The position numbers and the translations under genes were made by a program. A DNA stretch of 8,155 nt from Tannerella sp. (GTDB lineage Bacteria; Bacteroidota; Bacteroidia; Bacteroidales; Tannerellaceae), in contig JAITPL010000045.1 in NCBI GenBank assembly GCA_031289445.1, positions 1 through 8,155 of the forward strand, given 5' to 3'. How positions within the stretch are numbered: the stretch's first letter is position 1; every line of letters begins with the position of its first letter. Below are positions 7,335-8,155 of the stretch, piece after piece. The notes below the pieces were generated by a model. It did not search any database, was not told the origin of the DNA, and worked only from the letters and a program-made list of their open reading frames with translations.

Positions 7335-8117
7335 TTACAGTTCTCTTATCCAGATGTTACGGAATTTGATAGGTTCGCTCGGGTCGCCGTGGCTTTGCAG
7401 CAGGATAGGGCCTGCGCCATGCTTCTCGACGCGCGGAAAACCCACGTATTCGGTTGTTCCGAGTATGTGGAAACCGTTCTGTACCAGAACACCGTTATGA
7501 AGCACCGTTACAATGGGTGGCGTGCGATAAGTGCCGTCGTCCTTGAATACCGGCGCGGTGTAGATGACGTCGTAAACATTCCACTCGCCCGGTTTGCGCA
7601 TGGCGTTGACCAGCGGCGGGGATTGTTTGTAGATACTTCCGGCCTGACCGTTGGCGTAGGTTTCGTTATTGTAGCTGTCGAGCACCTGCAGTTCGTACAG
7701 TCCCTGCAGGTAAACGCCGCTGTTGCCCCTACTCTGGCTCTTGCCGCTGATATTCGTCGGAATGCTCCACTCGATATGCAGCTGGAAGTTCTCGAATTTC
7801 TGTTTGGTACGGATGTCGCCGGCATTCTTGGCAACCGTGGCGGTACCGTCGGCGTTGACATTCCATCCTGCGGCCTCGCCTTTGGAGTTCTCCCATGCGG
7901 AGAGGTCCTTGCCGTCGAAGAGGACGATTGCATCCGAAGGTGCGGTGTTGGTTTTGATGTCGCCTGGCGCAACCTTTACAGGCTGCGGAAGCCAGAACTC
8001 CGACATACCCGGACGCATCGGCTCGGGTTTTGGATACTCTTCGGTCTGGGCATTGAGCGTCAGACTTACTAAACTTGCTGTTAACAGCATTGCTGATTGT
8101 AATAAAACTTTCTTCAT
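7335..8117 (-). CDS. secreted DUF1080 protein (3-keto-disaccharide hydrolase-like)
   Basis: A 260-residue exported protein. An N-terminal signal peptide is clear: K2 and K3, a hydrophobic core at about 4-21, then L-N-A followed by Q24, with likely cleavage after A23. No lipobox cysteine is present, so it is probably periplasmic or secreted rather than a lipoprotein. The rest is one DUF1080 domain (PF06439, concanavalin-like fold), with D-A-I-V-L-F-D-G-K-D-L-S-A-W at about 62-75, R-G-N-S-G-V-Y at 130-136, Y-E-L-Q-V-L-D-S near 141-148, G-E-W-N-V-Y-D near 177-183, and a C-terminal strand ending F-R-N-I-W-I-R-E-L. Some family members hydrolyse 3-keto-glycosides made by a partner oxidoreductase; the substrate here is unknown and no such oxidoreductase is visible. 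It is the first gene of the DUF47-PiT group. The 38 bases upstream are A/T-rich and hold no convincing promoter. Start choice is supported by the signal peptide. Confidence 0.9.
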   Translation of the reverse strand: MKKVLLQSAMLLTASLVSLTLNAQTEEYPKPEPMRPGMSEFWLPQPVKVAPGDIKTNTAPSDAIVLFDGKDLSAWENSKGEAAGWNVNADGTATVAKNAGDIRTKQKFENFQLHIEWSIPTNISGKSQSRGNSGVYLQGLYELQVLDSYNNETYANGQAGSIYKQSPPLVNAMRKPGEWNVYDVIYTAPVFKDDGTYRTPPIVTVLHNGVLVQNGFHILGTTEYVGFPRVEKHGAGPILLQSHGDPSEPIKFRNIWIREL

Positions 8118-8155
8118 CTTGTTTGGTCTTAAAATGTTTATAAAATATTGGTTTG

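Overview
The window looks like a piece of a Bacteroidota (most likely Bacteroidales) chromosome. The grounds are the gene content (a large bacterial-type L-fucose isomerase, FucP, Gmd and an elongated Fcl; a short PiT transporter paired with a DUF47 protein; a secreted DUF1080 protein), A-rich translation starts without clear Shine-Dalgarno sites, and an intergenic block of short A/T-rich repeats. The genus cannot be fixed from the sequence alone.

All seven complete genes lie on the minus strand, so transcription runs from the right edge to the left edge. They form two tightly packed groups separated by one 301-base non-coding interval. The first group (8117 down to 5650) is a secreted DUF1080 / 3-keto-disaccharide-hydrolase-like protein, a DUF47 (PhoU-like) protein, and a PiT-family phosphate transporter, with gaps of 9 and 14 bases. 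DUF47 plus PiT is a standard phosphate-uptake pair. The DUF1080 gene in front of it is unexpected.

The interval 5349-5649 holds no convincing gene. It contains two different repeat blocks: a 19-20 bp minisatellite starting at the pit stop codon, purine-rich on the transcribed-sense strand, and then a block of 7-bp and 47-bp repeats running up to the fucI start.

The second group (5348 down to 30, then a probable gene cut at the left edge) is fucI-fucP-gmd-fcl. FucI and FucP belong to L-fucose uptake and breakdown: FucP imports L-fucose with protons and FucI isomerises it to L-fuculose. Gmd and Fcl make GDP-L-fucose from GDP-D-mannose for glycan fucosylation. The four are spaced 3 bases apart or overlap (fucP/gmd by 4 bases, gmd/fcl by 17), so they are very probably one translationally coupled operon joining fucose catabolism to de novo GDP-fucose synthesis. 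Fuculokinase, fuculose-phosphate aldolase and the salvage enzyme Fkp are not present in the window.

I see no tRNA, rRNA, CRISPR array, insertion sequence or convincing intrinsic terminator.
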